Shown here piece by piece: positions 8,581 through 21,589 of a stretch of DNA of 48,746 nucleotides. Each line of letters opens with the position of its first letter. Within the stretch, counting starts at the first letter, position 1. The position numbers were made by a program, and so were the translations under genes. The DNA is taken from contig JACCTC010000161.1 of NCBI GenBank assembly GCA_013812655.1, positions 1 to 48,746 of the forward strand, given 5' to 3'. Under the pieces are notes generated by a model. It did not search any database, was not told the DNA's origin, and worked only from the letters and a program-made list of their open reading frames with translations. Source of the DNA: Deltaproteobacteria bacterium (GTDB lineage Bacteria > Myxococcota_A > Polyangia > Haliangiales > Haliangiaceae).

Positions 8581-8621
8581 CGACAGATCCACAGTAACGT
8601 ATTTGCGGTAAGAACTCCGGG

Positions 8622-10169
8622 ATGCAGCTCCTGCCCAGCTACCTCTCGGGATCGTGGTCGCCCGGTTCGGGCACGCGCCAGACGCTCGTGAACCCGACGA
8701 CCGAGGCGCCGCTCGCCGAGGTCTCGACATCCGGCCATGACTTCGCGGCGGCCTTCAGCCATGCCCGGGCCGTCGGGACGCGGGAGCTCGGCGCGCTGAC
8801 GTTCGCGCAACGGGGCGCCCTGCTCGGCGCACTCGCGAAGGCGATCCACGGGGCACGCGAGGAGCTGATCGCGCTCGCGGTCGCGAACGGCGGCAACACC
8901 CGGGGCGACGCCAAGTTCGACATCGACGGCGGCGCCGTCACGCTCTCGCACTATGCCGACCTCGGAGCGCGACTCGGCAGCGCGCCCCTCCTCCCCGACG
9001 GCGAGCCGATCCAGGTCGGCCGCACCGCCCGGATGGCAGGCCAGCACGTGTGGGCGCCGCGCCACGGCGTCGCGATCCACATCAACGCGTTCAACTTCCC
9101 AGGCTGGGGGCTGTGCGAGAAGCTCGGCCCTGCCCTGCTCGCCGGCATGCCGGTGATCACGAAGCCGGCGACCGCGACCGCGCTCGTCGCCCACCGGCTC
9201 GTCGAGCTGTTCGCGCCACTCCTGCCACCGGGCGCGCTCCAGCTGCTCGTCGGTCCGGCCGGCACGCTGCTCGATCATGTCGGGCCCGGCGATGTCGTCG
9301 CGTTCACCGGCGGCAGTGCGACCGCGCGAACCCTGCGGGCGCACGAGCGACTCGTCGCGCACGCGGTGCGGCTCAACATCGAGGCCGACAGCCTGAACGC
9401 CGCGGTCCTCGGCCCCGACATCGAGCTCGCGAGCGAGACCGGCGCCCTGTTCCTCGCCGACGTCGTCCGCGACATGACCCAGAAGACCGGCCAGAAGTGC
9501 ACGGCGATCCGGCGCGTGCTCGTGCCCGAGGCACGCCAGGCCGAGATCGAAGGCGCGCTCCGCGAGAGGCTCGCTGGGATCGTGATCGGCGATCCGGCGC
9601 GCGAGGAGGTCCGCATGGGCCCGCTCGCCACCGCCCAGCAGCTGCGCGACGTCCGCGAGGGCATCGCTCGCCTTGCGGCCGAGACCACGAGCATCTTCGG
9701 CGGCACCGGCGAGGTCACCCCGGTCGGCGTGCCTGCCGGCAAGGGCTTCTTCGTTGGCCCGATCGTGCGCGCGACACCGACGCCGCTCGCGTGCGCGGCG
9801 CTCAACGACCACGAGGTGTTCGGCCCGGTGGTCACGGTCGGCCCGTACGACGGCGATGCCACGCTGGCCGCGCAGTTCGTCGCGCGCGGCGAGGGCTGCC
9901 TCGTCAGCTCGGCGTACTCCGACGATCGCGACTGGGTCGCGCGCTTCGTGCGGACCGCCGGGGCGTGGGCCGGTCGCCTCTACCTCGGCTCGTCCAAGAT
10001 GGCGAGCCAGTCACCGGGGCCCGGCACCGTGCTGCCATCGCTGACGCACGGCGGACCGGGTCGCGCCGGTGGTGGCGAGGAGCTCGGCGGCGAGCGCGGA
10101 CTGCACACGTACATGCAGCGGGTCGCGCTCGAGGGCGACGCGAGCGTCCTCAAGTCGCTGCTGGCCTAG
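8622..10169 (+). CDS. boxD: 3,4-dehydroadipyl-CoA semialdehyde dehydrogenase (BoxD/PaaZ-type aldehyde dehydrogenase)
   Basis: A 515-residue aldehyde dehydrogenase of the PaaZ/BoxD branch. NIEADSLN carries the general-base Glu and TQKTGQKCTAIRR the catalytic Cys; AFNFPGWGL and KPATATA are the NAD(P)-site landmarks of this branch. It lacks the C-terminal MaoC hydratase of PaaZ, and the length equals BoxD, which oxidises 3,4-dehydroadipyl-CoA semialdehyde in aerobic benzoyl-CoA epoxide degradation. No boxA, boxB or boxC is nearby, so the gene stands alone, divergent from the RCK gene. Subfamily assignment is good; the in vivo pathway is inferred. It converges on the next gene with a 15-bp gap. 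Confidence 0.75.
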   Translation: MQLLPSYLSGSWSPGSGTRQTLVNPTTEAPLAEVSTSGHDFAAAFSHARAVGTRELGALTFAQRGALLGALAKAIHGAREELIALAVANGGNTRGDAKFDIDGGAVTLSHYADLGARLGSAPLLPDGEPIQVGRTARMAGQHVWAPRHGVAIHINAFNFPGWGLCEKLGPALLAGMPVITKPATATALVAHRLVELFAPLLPPGALQLLVGPAGTLLDHVGPGDVVAFTGGSATARTLRAHERLVAHAVRLNIEADSLNAAVLGPDIELASETGALFLADVVRDMTQKTGQKCTAIRRVLVPEARQAEIEGALRERLAGIVIGDPAREEVRMGPLATAQQLRDVREGIARLAAETTSIFGGTGEVTPVGVPAGKGFFVGPIVRATPTPLACAALNDHEVFGPVVTVGPYDGDATLAAQFVARGEGCLVSSAYSDDRDWVARFVRTAGAWAGRLYLGSSKMASQSPGPGTVLPSLTHGGPGRAGGGEELGGERGLHTYMQRVALEGDASVLKSLLA

Positions 10170-10184
10170 ATCAGAAGAGAAGCA

Positions 10185-11939
10185 TCACCAGACGACGCCG
10201 AACGTCCCGATGAACTTCTTCTTGTCGGGGTCCTTGTAGACGCCCTTCGGGATGCCGATCTTGCCGGCCGCCTTGCCCTCGCCGCGTCCGCTGTCGATCA
10301 TCAGATCGACCATCATCCCGGGCGCGAGGCCCTTCGCGAAGTTCGCCGGCACGCTGACCGGCTCCTGGGTCGACGAGCGACCGACCGTCTTGAACTTGCA
10401 ACGTTGCTCGTACTCGAGCGTGCCGTCGTCGCGGATGCGGTAGATCCGGCGCGTGTTGACGCAGCCGTAGGCCTCCTGCTCCTTCCACTTCACCGTCTTG
10501 AAGGTGACGAGGACCATGTCGCCCTTCTTGGAGACGTCCTTGATCTGGCCGACGCCCTTGTCGTAGCTGATCTTGTTGAACGTCTGCTCGTAGGCCTTGT
10601 ACCAGAGCTGGCGGCCGGTGCTGGGGGGGCTCGGGTAGGTGCGCTCGAGGGGGAACTTCTCGCGATCGGCGCGGATGTCGTTCAGCACCGTGAGTGTCAT
10701 GTCGTACGACTCGAAGCGCGGGCCACGGTGTGCCTTCGCCTGGTTCATGAACAGATCCTGCGCGGCGGCGACCGGGAGGTAGCGCGCCTCGGCGGCATCG
10801 CAGCGCATCAGCGCGATCAGCAGCGGATAGCCGACCATGTCGGTCGCGAGCTTCTGCGCGTCCTCGAAGCTCTTCGCCTTCTTCTTCGACATGTGCTCGT
10901 GGAACAGCGCGTGGAGCTCGGCGCCGCAGCCTGCGAGCGCCTTCTTCGAGCCCTTCGCGGCCTTCGCGTCGAACTTCTTGATCGCCTCGAACGCCGGCTT
11001 GTTCGCCTCGTACGTCTTGACCCACAGCTGCCAGCCGGCCTCGGGGGCGGCGAGCAGGCGCTTCCACTCCTCGTCCTTCTCGGCGAGGGCGGCGTACTTC
11101 TTGAGGAGGAACGACGCCTTCGCCTTCGCGATCTGGAAGTTCTGGACGGCGCTGACCTTGCCGTACAGGTTGAGCTTCATCCCGGCGAGCTCCTTGTCGA
11201 AGGTCGCGCGGTCGAGCCTCTTCATGTCCATCATGCAGAACGCGAACTCGCCGCGGGACTTGTCCTCCTTGGCCGGATCGCCATAGATGCACTTGTTGAC
11301 GAGCGCGGTGCGCTGCACCTCGGTGATCACCGGCTTGTCGAGCCAGTAGAGGAGATTCTCGTCGGGTTCCCGGCCACAGCCGAGCACCTGGGCCTCGGCG
11401 TCGCGAAGCGTGCGCTCCTCGGCCGTCGCTTCCTCGTTCTTGACCTTGTACGGCGCGCACTGCTCTTCCTCGAGCGCGTTGCCTTCGGCCTGCGGCATGA
11501 TCCCGAAGGTCATGACCTCGACGAAGTCCTGGTCGGTCGCGCCGAAGCTTGCCTTGTAGGCCGCGGCCCACTCGGCGACGATCTTCTGGCGCTCCCCGTC
11601 GCGCGGCTTGTCGCACGCGGCCTTCGCCATGTACTCGAGCGTCTTGCCGGCGTAGCCCTCGCGCTCCATGTACGACTTGGTCCAGCCGAGGTTGGAGTCG
11701 CTCGTCGAGGGCTGGTAGTCGCTGCGGCACCATGGCGGGGCCTTGCCGGTCTCGAGCTTGCCGACGACGGGCGGCTGGGTCACGGGACCACCGCTCTTGC
11801 CGCCACCGGTCGCTGCCTGACCACCACCGCCAGGCGGCGGCGTTGTCTTCGATCCACCGCCGGTGAGGCCACTGAGCGACAGCTCGGTTTTGCAGGCACC
11901 AAACACGAGCAACACGAACACGCACTTTTTCCAAAGCAT
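10185..11939 (-). CDS. Large lipoprotein of unknown function
   Basis: A 584-residue exported lipoprotein with a Lys-containing N-terminus, a short hydrophobic stretch and lipobox VFGAC (Cys16). Residues 30-60 form a Gly/Pro/Thr-rich linker to the mature domain. The rest is hydrophilic, Lys/Glu-rich and largely helical in appearance, with scattered Cys, and ends in a predicted beta-rich segment. I recognise no catalytic motif or family. The start at 11939 is the ATG directly before the signal peptide. It lies downstream of the DUF3108 lipoprotein, same strand, 87 bp apart. Confidence 0.75.
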   Translation of the reverse strand: MLWKKCVFVLLVFGACKTELSLSGLTGGGSKTTPPPGGGGQAATGGGKSGGPVTQPPVVGKLETGKAPPWCRSDYQPSTSDSNLGWTKSYMEREGYAGKTLEYMAKAACDKPRDGERQKIVAEWAAAYKASFGATDQDFVEVMTFGIMPQAEGNALEEEQCAPYKVKNEEATAEERTLRDAEAQVLGCGREPDENLLYWLDKPVITEVQRTALVNKCIYGDPAKEDKSRGEFAFCMMDMKRLDRATFDKELAGMKLNLYGKVSAVQNFQIAKAKASFLLKKYAALAEKDEEWKRLLAAPEAGWQLWVKTYEANKPAFEAIKKFDAKAAKGSKKALAGCGAELHALFHEHMSKKKAKSFEDAQKLATDMVGYPLLIALMRCDAAEARYLPVAAAQDLFMNQAKAHRGPRFESYDMTLTVLNDIRADREKFPLERTYPSPPSTGRQLWYKAYEQTFNKISYDKGVGQIKDVSKKGDMVLVTFKTVKWKEQEAYGCVNTRRIYRIRDDGTLEYEQRCKFKTVGRSSTQEPVSVPANFAKGLAPGMMVDLMIDSGRGEGKAAGKIGIPKGVYKDPDKKKFIGTFGVVW

Positions 11940-12026
11940 CACGAGCGACCTCCCTGAAGGACGAGCGCGCACCCTAACACCGAGTGCCCGAGAGGTGCGC
12001 CCCGCCGGTCCGCGTTTCGAGCTCGG

Positions 12027-12875
12027 TCAGGGACGCAGACGCTGGCCGGTGCCGGGCTGGTAATCGACGATGTCCATCATCACCGCGCCGTAATCGGTCT
12101 TCGCATCGAGCTTGAGCGGCACCCGGCCGTCGTCGTCGCTGATCCACACCGAGAAGTCGCGCTCGTCCTGGCCGACCCACTTCGCGCCGTTGCGATCGAG
12201 CTTCACGGTGTGCGCGTCGAACCGGATCACCGGCAGCTCGCCGAGCTCGGTGACGAGCGTGCCCTTGTGGCCGAGGGTCACGACGATCCGCCACAGATAG
12301 CGACTGCGGAAGACCTCGAGCGTCGCGGTCGAGCCCGGCTTGCCTTCCCACGAGCGCAGCGCGAGCAGGAACGCGTTGTAGTCCCACACCTCGGGCAAGC
12401 TGACCTTCTGCTGCAGGGTCTTCTGCGGCTCGTCGTTGATGCCGTAGTGAACCGGGACCTGGTCACCGTTGCGTGCGGCGAAATCGACGATCACGTGATC
12501 GCGATCGCTCGAATTCTTCGCGGTCTGTTCGTACACCTCGAAGCGCAGTGGACGCCCGGTCTCGACGTCGACCCACGACGTGAAGCGATCGTCGACCTCC
12601 GCGACCATCTTGGCGAGGCCCGTGGACCTGGCCTGCGCCTGGACCTGCACGGTCCGCTTGCCGCCGAGCTCGACGACGTCACCGACCGAGATCCCGAACG
12701 TGCCGAGCTCCATTCCACGCAGCGTCAACCTGTACGCCATCCGCTCGCCCGGCGTCGCCAGAGGCGGACCGACCGCGAGCGTCAATCCGGGATCCCCGGT
12801 CGGGGTCGCACGACTCGCGCCCTTGGGCCCGCAGGCACCGACGACGAGCGCGAGGAAAACGGCGAGGGCGCGCAA
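12027..12875 (-). CDS. DUF3108-family lipoprotein
   Basis: A 282-residue lipoprotein (MRALAVFLALVVGACG, Cys15 in the lipobox). The mature part reads like DUF3108: GERMAYRLTLRGMELGTF, a repeated beta-strand pattern, then RPLRFEVYEQ, WDYNAFLLALR and DERDFSVWISDD. DUF3108 proteins are periplasmic beta-rich proteins with no defined activity, possibly handling envelope lipids. It follows the gene pair at 12983-14448 on the same strand with a 107-bp gap. Assignment rests on remembered family pattern. Confidence 0.75.
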   Translation of the reverse strand: MRALAVFLALVVGACGPKGASRATPTGDPGLTLAVGPPLATPGERMAYRLTLRGMELGTFGISVGDVVELGGKRTVQVQAQARSTGLAKMVAEVDDRFTSWVDVETGRPLRFEVYEQTAKNSSDRDHVIVDFAARNGDQVPVHYGINDEPQKTLQQKVSLPEVWDYNAFLLALRSWEGKPGSTATLEVFRSRYLWRIVVTLGHKGTLVTELGELPVIRFDAHTVKLDRNGAKWVGQDERDFSVWISDDDGRVPLKLDAKTDYGAVMMDIVDYQPGTGQRLRP

Positions 12876-12982
12876 CGCTTGCAGCCTAGCGCGAAACCGG
12901 CAGCGCTTGCCGGAACGCGCGATCGCAACGGCGATCTCGCACGGAGGCGGGCCTCATGATCGTTCGGTCACGGCAGGCCTCG

Positions 12983-13726
12983 TCACGGCAGGGTCGGCGG
13001 CCGGCGACGGATCGCGGCGGGTGCCTCCGGATCCGGCTCGAGCAGCGGCAACAGATTCGCGAGCTCGCGCGCGACCTGCCGGCAACGATGGCGGACGAAG
13101 TCGATCGCGTAGGGATCGGCGAGCAGGACGACGAGCGCGGCGTCGTACCAGAAGCTCATCGCGTAGGCGTCTGGGTCGACGACCTCACCGTGCGAGCTGC
13201 CCGGCGCATGCGTCGACAGGGCGCGCCGCGCGAGAAAGGGCCACCGCGACGCCTCGACCTCGTCGGGTGCACGCGCGGACCCGACGAGCTTGGTGCCACT
13301 CGTGACGAACGCGTTGGTGACCCGATCGACGGTCGTCAGCGCCTTGAGGAAGTGCTCGATCCGCTCGGTGATCCGATCGCCGGTCGGCACGGTCGTCCCC
13401 GCGACGACCGTGACCTCGGGGAGCCGGGCCGCTTCCCAGCGCCGGCGGATCGCGCGGAGCTGGCGCGTCGCGCGCTCGAAGGCCGCCTCGACGTTTGCCC
13501 CGGGACGCGCGTGGCCCTCGAGATCGGGCGGGCCGATCGTGCTGCGATCGACGCGGGTCGGCAGCTCGACGCGCAGGTACTCGCCACCACCGCGCGCGAG
13601 GGTCCGCGCGGGAACCCCGGTGCGCAGATCGTCATGCTCGACGATCCGCGCGGAGACGGCACCGACTTCCTCGAGGAGCTCGCGCAACGTCGCGCGGACC
13701 TCGTCCTCGATGCCGACCTCGCTCAC
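12983..13726 (-). CDS. Uncharacterised protein, possibly with a roadblock/LC7-like C-terminal fold
   Basis: A 247-residue cytoplasmic protein with a GTG start at 13726, which overlaps the TGA of the preceding gene (GTGA). This start is preferred because the upstream extension is another gene's frame. The N-terminal half is helical and charged (EVRATLRELLEEVGAV). The C-terminal half (about 150-240) alternates strands and helices around TNAFVTSGTKLVGSAR and DAALVVLLADP, which loosely resembles roadblock/LC7 proteins; this is weak. No catalytic motif is seen. Coupling to the upstream gene suggests a shared function. Confidence 0.65.
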   Translation of the reverse strand: MSEVGIEDEVRATLRELLEEVGAVSARIVEHDDLRTGVPARTLARGGGEYLRVELPTRVDRSTIGPPDLEGHARPGANVEAAFERATRQLRAIRRRWEAARLPEVTVVAGTTVPTGDRITERIEHFLKALTTVDRVTNAFVTSGTKLVGSARAPDEVEASRWPFLARRALSTHAPGSSHGEVVDPDAYAMSFWYDAALVVLLADPYAIDFVRHRCRQVARELANLLPLLEPDPEAPAAIRRRPPTLP

Positions 13727-14448
13727 GCGCGCGCGCCTCGCGGCCGCGGTCGCGGTCGCCCAGGCGGTCGATCGTCGATCAGCGTCGTCGAGATCATCGT
13801 CGTCGGCTGCGGATAGAACAGGTAGTTCGCGATCGACGGCTTCGCGCCGTAGAGCTCGGTCCACGTGCCGGCGGAGAAGCCAGGCGGTGCATGCGCGATG
13901 TCGCCGAAGTCGACGTGCAACAGATCGTATGCGGGCAGGATCGCGACGAGCTTCTGCATGCGGTGGAGCAGCGGTGCGTCGTAGACGCCAGCGCGCGGCC
14001 GCTCGCGCACCAGGAAGCTGTCACCATCGCGCACCAGATCGATCGCGACCTGCTGGACGGCTGCGACCCGCGCACGGTGGCTGATCACGATCCGCAGGTA
14101 CATCTCCTCGATCGCGTGGATGTCGCGCCACTCCGCGGGGACCGCGACGCCGTGATCGCGGACCTGGACGATGCAGGGCGTGCGGCCCATCGCCAGCACG
14201 TAGATGTAGTCGCACGGCTCGTCGTCGGCGCCGTGCTGCACGAACGTCGCGCCCTTGAGCTCGCCCGCGAGCTCGTCGGCCAGCGCCGCCAGCTCGTCCG
14301 CTGGCATCCCGACGCAGACGTGATCCTCGGGCTCGCCCCACGTGCGGGTCGGATAGAGCTCCTCGAGGGCGCGCTCGACCTCGCCCATCATCGGGACCTT
14401 GCGGTCGTCGCAGCCCTCCTTGCCCTTGCAGTTCGTACAGCCACTCAT
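13723..14448 (-). CDS. Uncharacterised protein with N-terminal Cys cluster
   Basis: A 241-residue protein starting MSGCTNCKGKEGC, a Cys4/Cys7/Cys13 cluster that could bind zinc or an iron-sulfur centre. The remainder is soluble, with an acidic N-terminal half and a C-terminal Arg/Pro tail. No known family is recognised. It starts 26 bp downstream of the lysC stop and its stop overlaps the next gene's GTG, so lysC and these two genes may form one transcript, but no amino-acid biosynthesis motif is visible. Confidence 0.7.
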   Translation of the reverse strand: MSGCTNCKGKEGCDDRKVPMMGEVERALEELYPTRTWGEPEDHVCVGMPADELAALADELAGELKGATFVQHGADDEPCDYIYVLAMGRTPCIVQVRDHGVAVPAEWRDIHAIEEMYLRIVISHRARVAAVQQVAIDLVRDGDSFLVRERPRAGVYDAPLLHRMQKLVAILPAYDLLHVDFGDIAHAPPGFSAGTWTELYGAKPSIANYLFYPQPTTMISTTLIDDRPPGRPRPRPRGARA

Positions 14449-14474
14449 GGGCGGCACTCTACCCCGCCCATTGC

Positions 14475-15719
14475 CTAGAGCCCCGTGCGTTCGCCGGGCG
14501 GCAGGGACAGCCCGAAGCCCTCGTGGAGGGCCCCGACGGCCAGCTCCGCATACTTCCGAGCGATCACGCAGGAGATCTTGATCTCGCTCGTCGAGATCAG
14601 CTGGATGTTGATGTTCTCGCCAGCGAGCAGCTGGAACATCTTCTTCGCGACGCCCGCGTGGGACCGCATGCCGACGCCGACGACCGAGACCTTCGCGATC
14701 TCGTCGTCGAACGTGATCCGCTCGCCGCCGGTGCCCACGAGCTCCGGCACCCTGGCGCACAGGATCTCGACCGCGCGCTTGCGGTCGCCGCGCGGCACCG
14801 TGAACGTGAGGTCGGTCGTGCCGTGGCTCGCCTGGTTCTGGACGATCATGTCGACCGAGATCCCGCCATCGGCGAGCGGCGCGAACAGCTTGCCGGCGAC
14901 GCCCGACGTATCCGGCAGATCCTTGCAGGTGATCTTGGCCTCGTCCTTGGCCACCGTGACACCCGAGACGACGACGTTCTCCATGGCAGTCTCCTCGGGG
15001 ACGACCCACGTCCCCTGTGCATTCGAGAAGCTCGAGCGAACGTGGATCGGCACGCCGTACTTCATGCCGAGCTCGACCGAGCGGATCTGCAAGACCTTCG
15101 CGCCGAGCGACGCGAGCTCGAGCATCTCCTCGTAGCTGATCCGCTCGATCTTGCGCGCGGTCGGCACGACGTTCGGATCGGTCGTGTAGACGCCGTCGAC
15201 GTCGGTGTAGATCTCGCAGACATCGGCCTTGAGCGCGGCCGCGATCGCGACGCCGGTCGTGTCCGAGCCGCCGCGGCCCAGCGTCGTGATGCTGCCCTTG
15301 TCGTCGACGCCCTGGAACCCGGCGATCACCGCGATCTCGCCGGCCGCGAGCGCGTCCTTGATCGGCTGGCTCTCGATCGAGACGATGCGAGCCCGCGAGA
15401 ACGCGCTGTCCGTGACGATCTTGCACTGGTGGCCGAGGAACGACCGCGCCTTGCCGCCCGCCGCGCGGATCGCGAGCGCGACGAGGCCGACCGAGACCTG
15501 CTCGCCGGTCGACACGATGACGTCGACCTCGCGATCGTTGGGATCGTCCTGGAGCTGGCGCGTCAGCTCGAGGAGCCGGTTGGTCTCGCCCGACATCGCC
15601 GAGACGACGACCGCGACCTGGTGCCCTTCGCGGGCCGTCGCGACGCAGCGAGCCGCGACGTTGCGCATCCGGTCGATCGAGCCGACGGAGGTGCCACCGA
15701 ACTTCTGGACGATCAACAC
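14475..15719 (-). CDS. lysC: Aspartate kinase
   Basis: A 414-residue aspartate kinase, which phosphorylates L-aspartate to open the lysine, threonine and methionine pathway. The start is a GTG at 15719 ([14 protein letters not shown]), matching where the family begins. Motifs: KFGGTS (ATP/substrate Lys), [22 protein letters not shown], and [14 protein letters not shown]. Residues from about 265 form two ACT domains, ending in ISTSEIKIS, typical of feedback-regulated single-domain kinases. It is divergent from cutA with only about 20 bp between start codons. Confidence 0.95.
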   Translation of the reverse strand: MLIVQKFGGTSVGSIDRMRNVAARCVATAREGHQVAVVVSAMSGETNRLLELTRQLQDDPNDREVDVIVSTGEQVSVGLVALAIRAAGGKARSFLGHQCKIVTDSAFSRARIVSIESQPIKDALAAGEIAVIAGFQGVDDKGSITTLGRGGSDTTGVAIAAALKADVCEIYTDVDGVYTTDPNVVPTARKIERISYEEMLELASLGAKVLQIRSVELGMKYGVPIHVRSSFSNAQGTWVVPEETAMENVVVSGVTVAKDEAKITCKDLPDTSGVAGKLFAPLADGGISVDMIVQNQASHGTTDLTFTVPRGDRKRAVEILCARVPELVGTGGERITFDDEIAKVSVVGVGMRSHAGVAKKMFQLLAGENINIQLISTSEIKISCVIARKYAELAVGALHEGFGLSLPPGERTGL

Positions 15720-15740
15720 GGCGAGGAAAGCTACACGTGC

Positions 15741-16106
15741 ATGCGCCCGTGGTACAGGCCGGACGTGCCGAACGACGAGGCCGCATCCTCCATCACTGCG
15801 CGGATCGTGCTGTCGACGTTCCCGACCCTCGACAACGCAGCCGAGGTCGGCCGCGTGCTCGTCACCGAGCGGCTCGCGGCCTGCGTGAACCTCGTGCCTA
15901 CCGTGCGCTCGATCTATCGCTGGCAGGATGCCGTGCACGACGAGACCGAGACGCTCGCCATCATCAAGACGACCGTCGATCGGCTCGCCGCGCTCGCGGC
16001 TCGCCTGGTCGAGCTCCATCCATACGATGTGCCCGAGGTCGTCGCGCTACCGGTCGTCGGTGGCCACGCGCCCTACCTCGCGTGGATCACCGACTCGACG
16101 AAATAA
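15741..16106 (+). CDS. cutA: Divalent-cation tolerance protein CutA
   Basis: A CutA1-type protein of 121 residues from the ATG at 15741, or 113 from the GTG at 15765. The ATG is preferred because gagga lies upstream at 15723-15727, though the spacing is long. The family core is clear: [26 protein letters not shown] split here as TFPTLDNA and LAACVNLVP, then [19 protein letters not shown] and YLAWI. CutA forms stable trimers linked to copper tolerance; its exact role is unsettled. It is divergent from lysC and convergent with the next gene, whose stop codon lies 2 bp away. Confidence 0.93.
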   Translation: MRPWYRPDVPNDEAASSITARIVLSTFPTLDNAAEVGRVLVTERLAACVNLVPTVRSIYRWQDAVHDETETLAIIKTTVDRLAALAARLVELHPYDVPEVVALPVVGGHAPYLAWITDSTK

Positions 16107-16108
16107 AT

Positions 16109-16561
16109 TTACGGACCGGCGATGCAGGCCGCGCAGATGTTCTGATCGAGACCCGGCGGGCACAGCGAGGGCTCGATGAGGCAACCGAAGCACTCGAGCG
16201 GATCCGCGGGACACGTGCCGCCGCTGGTGCTGCAGTCACCCGCGCAGTTCGCCGAGCTCTCGCCCTTCGACATGTCGCAGGTGCCGTCGCCGCAGACCGC
16301 GGCGGCCGGGCAGTCCTGCATGCACGTCGACGGCTCGTTGCCCTCGCACACGGCGTTGCCGCAGACGAAGTTGTTGCCGCCGCCCGTACCGCAGTCGGAC
16401 TGGCAGACGCCGATCTCGCTGGCCGCGCAGACCGCATCGCCGCAGACCGGCGCTTCCGCGGGTGGCGGGTCGGTCCCGTCATCGCCGCCGTCACCATCGG
16501 TGGTCGCGCACGCAACAAACATTGCAGCACTGAAGAACGCGAGCAGCGTTGTGGTCCTCAT
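16109..16561 (-). CDS. Small Cys-rich lipoprotein with three CGDGxC repeats
   Basis: A 150-residue lipoprotein (lipobox FVACA, Cys18) with an acidic, Pro-rich linker. It holds three repeats of the form CG(D/N)xxC...C..DC: CGDAVCAAS...QSDC, CGNAVCEGN...MQDC and CGDGTCDMS...AGDC, followed by a fourth Cys-rich module. Such disulfide-knotted repeats are common in secreted proteins of Myxococcota. No enzymatic motif is present; a binding or structural role outside the cell is likely. Start at 16561 is the ATG before the signal peptide. Confidence 0.8.
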   Translation of the reverse strand: MRTTTLLAFFSAAMFVACATTDGDGGDDGTDPPPAEAPVCGDAVCAASEIGVCQSDCGTGGGNNFVCGNAVCEGNEPSTCMQDCPAAAVCGDGTCDMSKGESSANCAGDCSTSGGTCPADPLECFGCLIEPSLCPPGLDQNICAACIAGP

Positions 16562-16570
16562 CGCGCGGCA

Positions 16571-16591
16571 TCGTACTAATCGCAAGTACGA
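16571..16591. promoter_or_regulatory. 7+7 bp inverted repeat upstream of the Cys-repeat lipoprotein
   Basis: The arms tcgtact and agtacga match perfectly around a 7-base centre. The site ends 10 bp upstream of the ATG at 16561. It lies in relatively AT-rich intergenic DNA, so it could be an operator or a short RNA hairpin; no regulator is identified. Confidence 0.3.
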
Positions 16592-16642
16592 GATCAACGA
16601 CAAACTGTGCAACGCACGCAGATAAGAGCAGCCAGACGCCGA

Positions 16643-19246
<2,604 letters not shown>

Positions 19247-19322
19247 ACGGTCACCCTAGCATCGGGCGCTGACGGCTCGCCGACGCCGACCCATCCGGTG
19301 CGATGGTGGGGATCGCGCGCGA

Positions 19323-20111
<789 letters not shown>

Positions 20112-20238
20112 GCGCGATGTACTCCGCCGGATTCGGACAGGCCTTGGCCCTGGATCCTCTCTCCCGGCGTCTCGAACGATACTACATCCACTCCGCCGAC
20201 GCGACCAATCACGCTGACTTGACCGGGACTCTCGACGG

Positions 20239-21555
20239 TTACTTGGGCTGGCCCGTGCTCAACTCGGCCGCCAGCTCCTTCGCGCGCTGACCGAGCGTCG
20301 GATCCGGCTTGTTCTCCGCGTTACGCTCCCCCCAGTACCCGACCAGCCGCTCCTTGTTGCCGGCCAGAGCCGCGATCTTCGGCGCATCCTCGGTCGACTT
20401 CATCGTGGCGAGGGCCTCCATCGCGACCCACTTCGCGATGGTGGACTGGTCCTTGAGGAGCTCGCGAAGGGTGGCCTGGACCCCCTCCCGCGGGTTCATC
20501 TTGGCGATCTCGTTGCTGATCGATCCCTGGAGCTCCTCGCGCACGTAGGCACCGGCGTCGGGCAGCCCGCGGACGACATCGGCGATCGCCTTGGCGCCGC
20601 CGCACATCAGCGCGTTGTACGCGGCGACATACTTGAAGCGCGCCTCGCGGTGCGGCACGCGGACCATCGCGAGGAGGGGCGCGAGGCAATGCGGCGGGCC
20701 GACCGCGCGGATCAGCGCGACCGCGTCATTGGTCATCTGGCCCGGGATCGAATCGTCCTTGGCGATCGAGACGATCGCGTCGAGGTTCGGGACCAGCGGC
20801 TCGGGGCCGACGATGTCGAACAGCCCGCCTGGATCGATGTACGCCTTGTAGAGGGCGCTCATCGTGCGCTTGCCGAGCGACGGATCGCCGCGATCCATGC
20901 GGGCGATGTCGAGCAGGTACTTGATCGCCTCGGGATCACCCGAGACCGCGAGCCCGAGCAGCAGCTCGTCGCCGATCCGGTTCTTGACCTTGTCCTGGCC
21001 CGGCGCCGCGATCACGCTGTTGACCACGGCCATCAGCTTCTTGCCGGCGCGCGGGCCGAGCATGCGGACCACCGCCGGGCCGAGCGTCGCCCCGCCCTGC
21101 GCGCGTCCCTCGTACGAGCTGACGGCGTACCAGTCGACCAGGTAGTTGTCGATCTGCGCGCGCTGCGCGTCGTCGGCCCACTTGCGCAGCGAGATCAGCG
21201 CGTCCTTCGCCATGATCTGCATCGCGTTCGGCAGGTTGTTCTCGCTCTCGATGCGCGCGATGTTCCACAGCCGCGGCGCGAGCGCCGAGATCAGCTGGGT
21301 GCGGCGGCCAGGCGACATCGTCTCGAGTGCGGCCCGGACCTCGGCGTCCTTCTGCATCTTGACGAGGTTCGCGGCGGCGTGCGCCGACAGATCGGCATCG
21401 AGATCCTCGTCGAGCATCGCCTTCTTGAGCTTGCCCGGCCCCTTCTGCGTGCGCGTCCATTTATCGATGTTGTCGTGGTCCGTCTTTTCGCACCCCGCGA
21501 GGGTGCCGGAGCCCAGAAGGAGAGCGACCGCGATCGTCAGCGCACGCGCGAGCAT
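20239..21555 (-). CDS. Lipoprotein with HEAT-like helical repeats
   Basis: A 438-residue lipoprotein (lipobox TLAGC, Cys22; mature start CEKTDHDN). The mature chain is helical with repeating pairs such as AHAAANLVKM, DELLLGLAVSG, NDAVALIRAVG and KWVAMEALATM, which look like HEAT or ARM-type repeats, so it is probably a scaffold or binding protein in the periplasm. No catalytic motif is seen. It is divergent from the FadL-like gene with only 34 bp between starts. Confidence 0.75.
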   Translation of the reverse strand: MLARALTIAVALLLGSGTLAGCEKTDHDNIDKWTRTQKGPGKLKKAMLDEDLDADLSAHAAANLVKMQKDAEVRAALETMSPGRRTQLISALAPRLWNIARIESENNLPNAMQIMAKDALISLRKWADDAQRAQIDNYLVDWYAVSSYEGRAQGGATLGPAVVRMLGPRAGKKLMAVVNSVIAAPGQDKVKNRIGDELLLGLAVSGDPEAIKYLLDIARMDRGDPSLGKRTMSALYKAYIDPGGLFDIVGPEPLVPNLDAIVSIAKDDSIPGQMTNDAVALIRAVGPPHCLAPLLAMVRVPHREARFKYVAAYNALMCGGAKAIADVVRGLPDAGAYVREELQGSISNEIAKMNPREGVQATLRELLKDQSTIAKWVAMEALATMKSTEDAPKIAALAGNKERLVGYWGERNAENKPDPTLGQRAKELAAELSTGQPK

Positions 21556-21589
21556 GGCGGCAGCTTATCGTGGTGATACGTTCCGCGCG

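Noticed and set aside
14523-15740. Long N-terminal extension of cutA on the plus strand
   Set aside because: It lies antisense to lysC and CutA proteins are about 105-120 residues.
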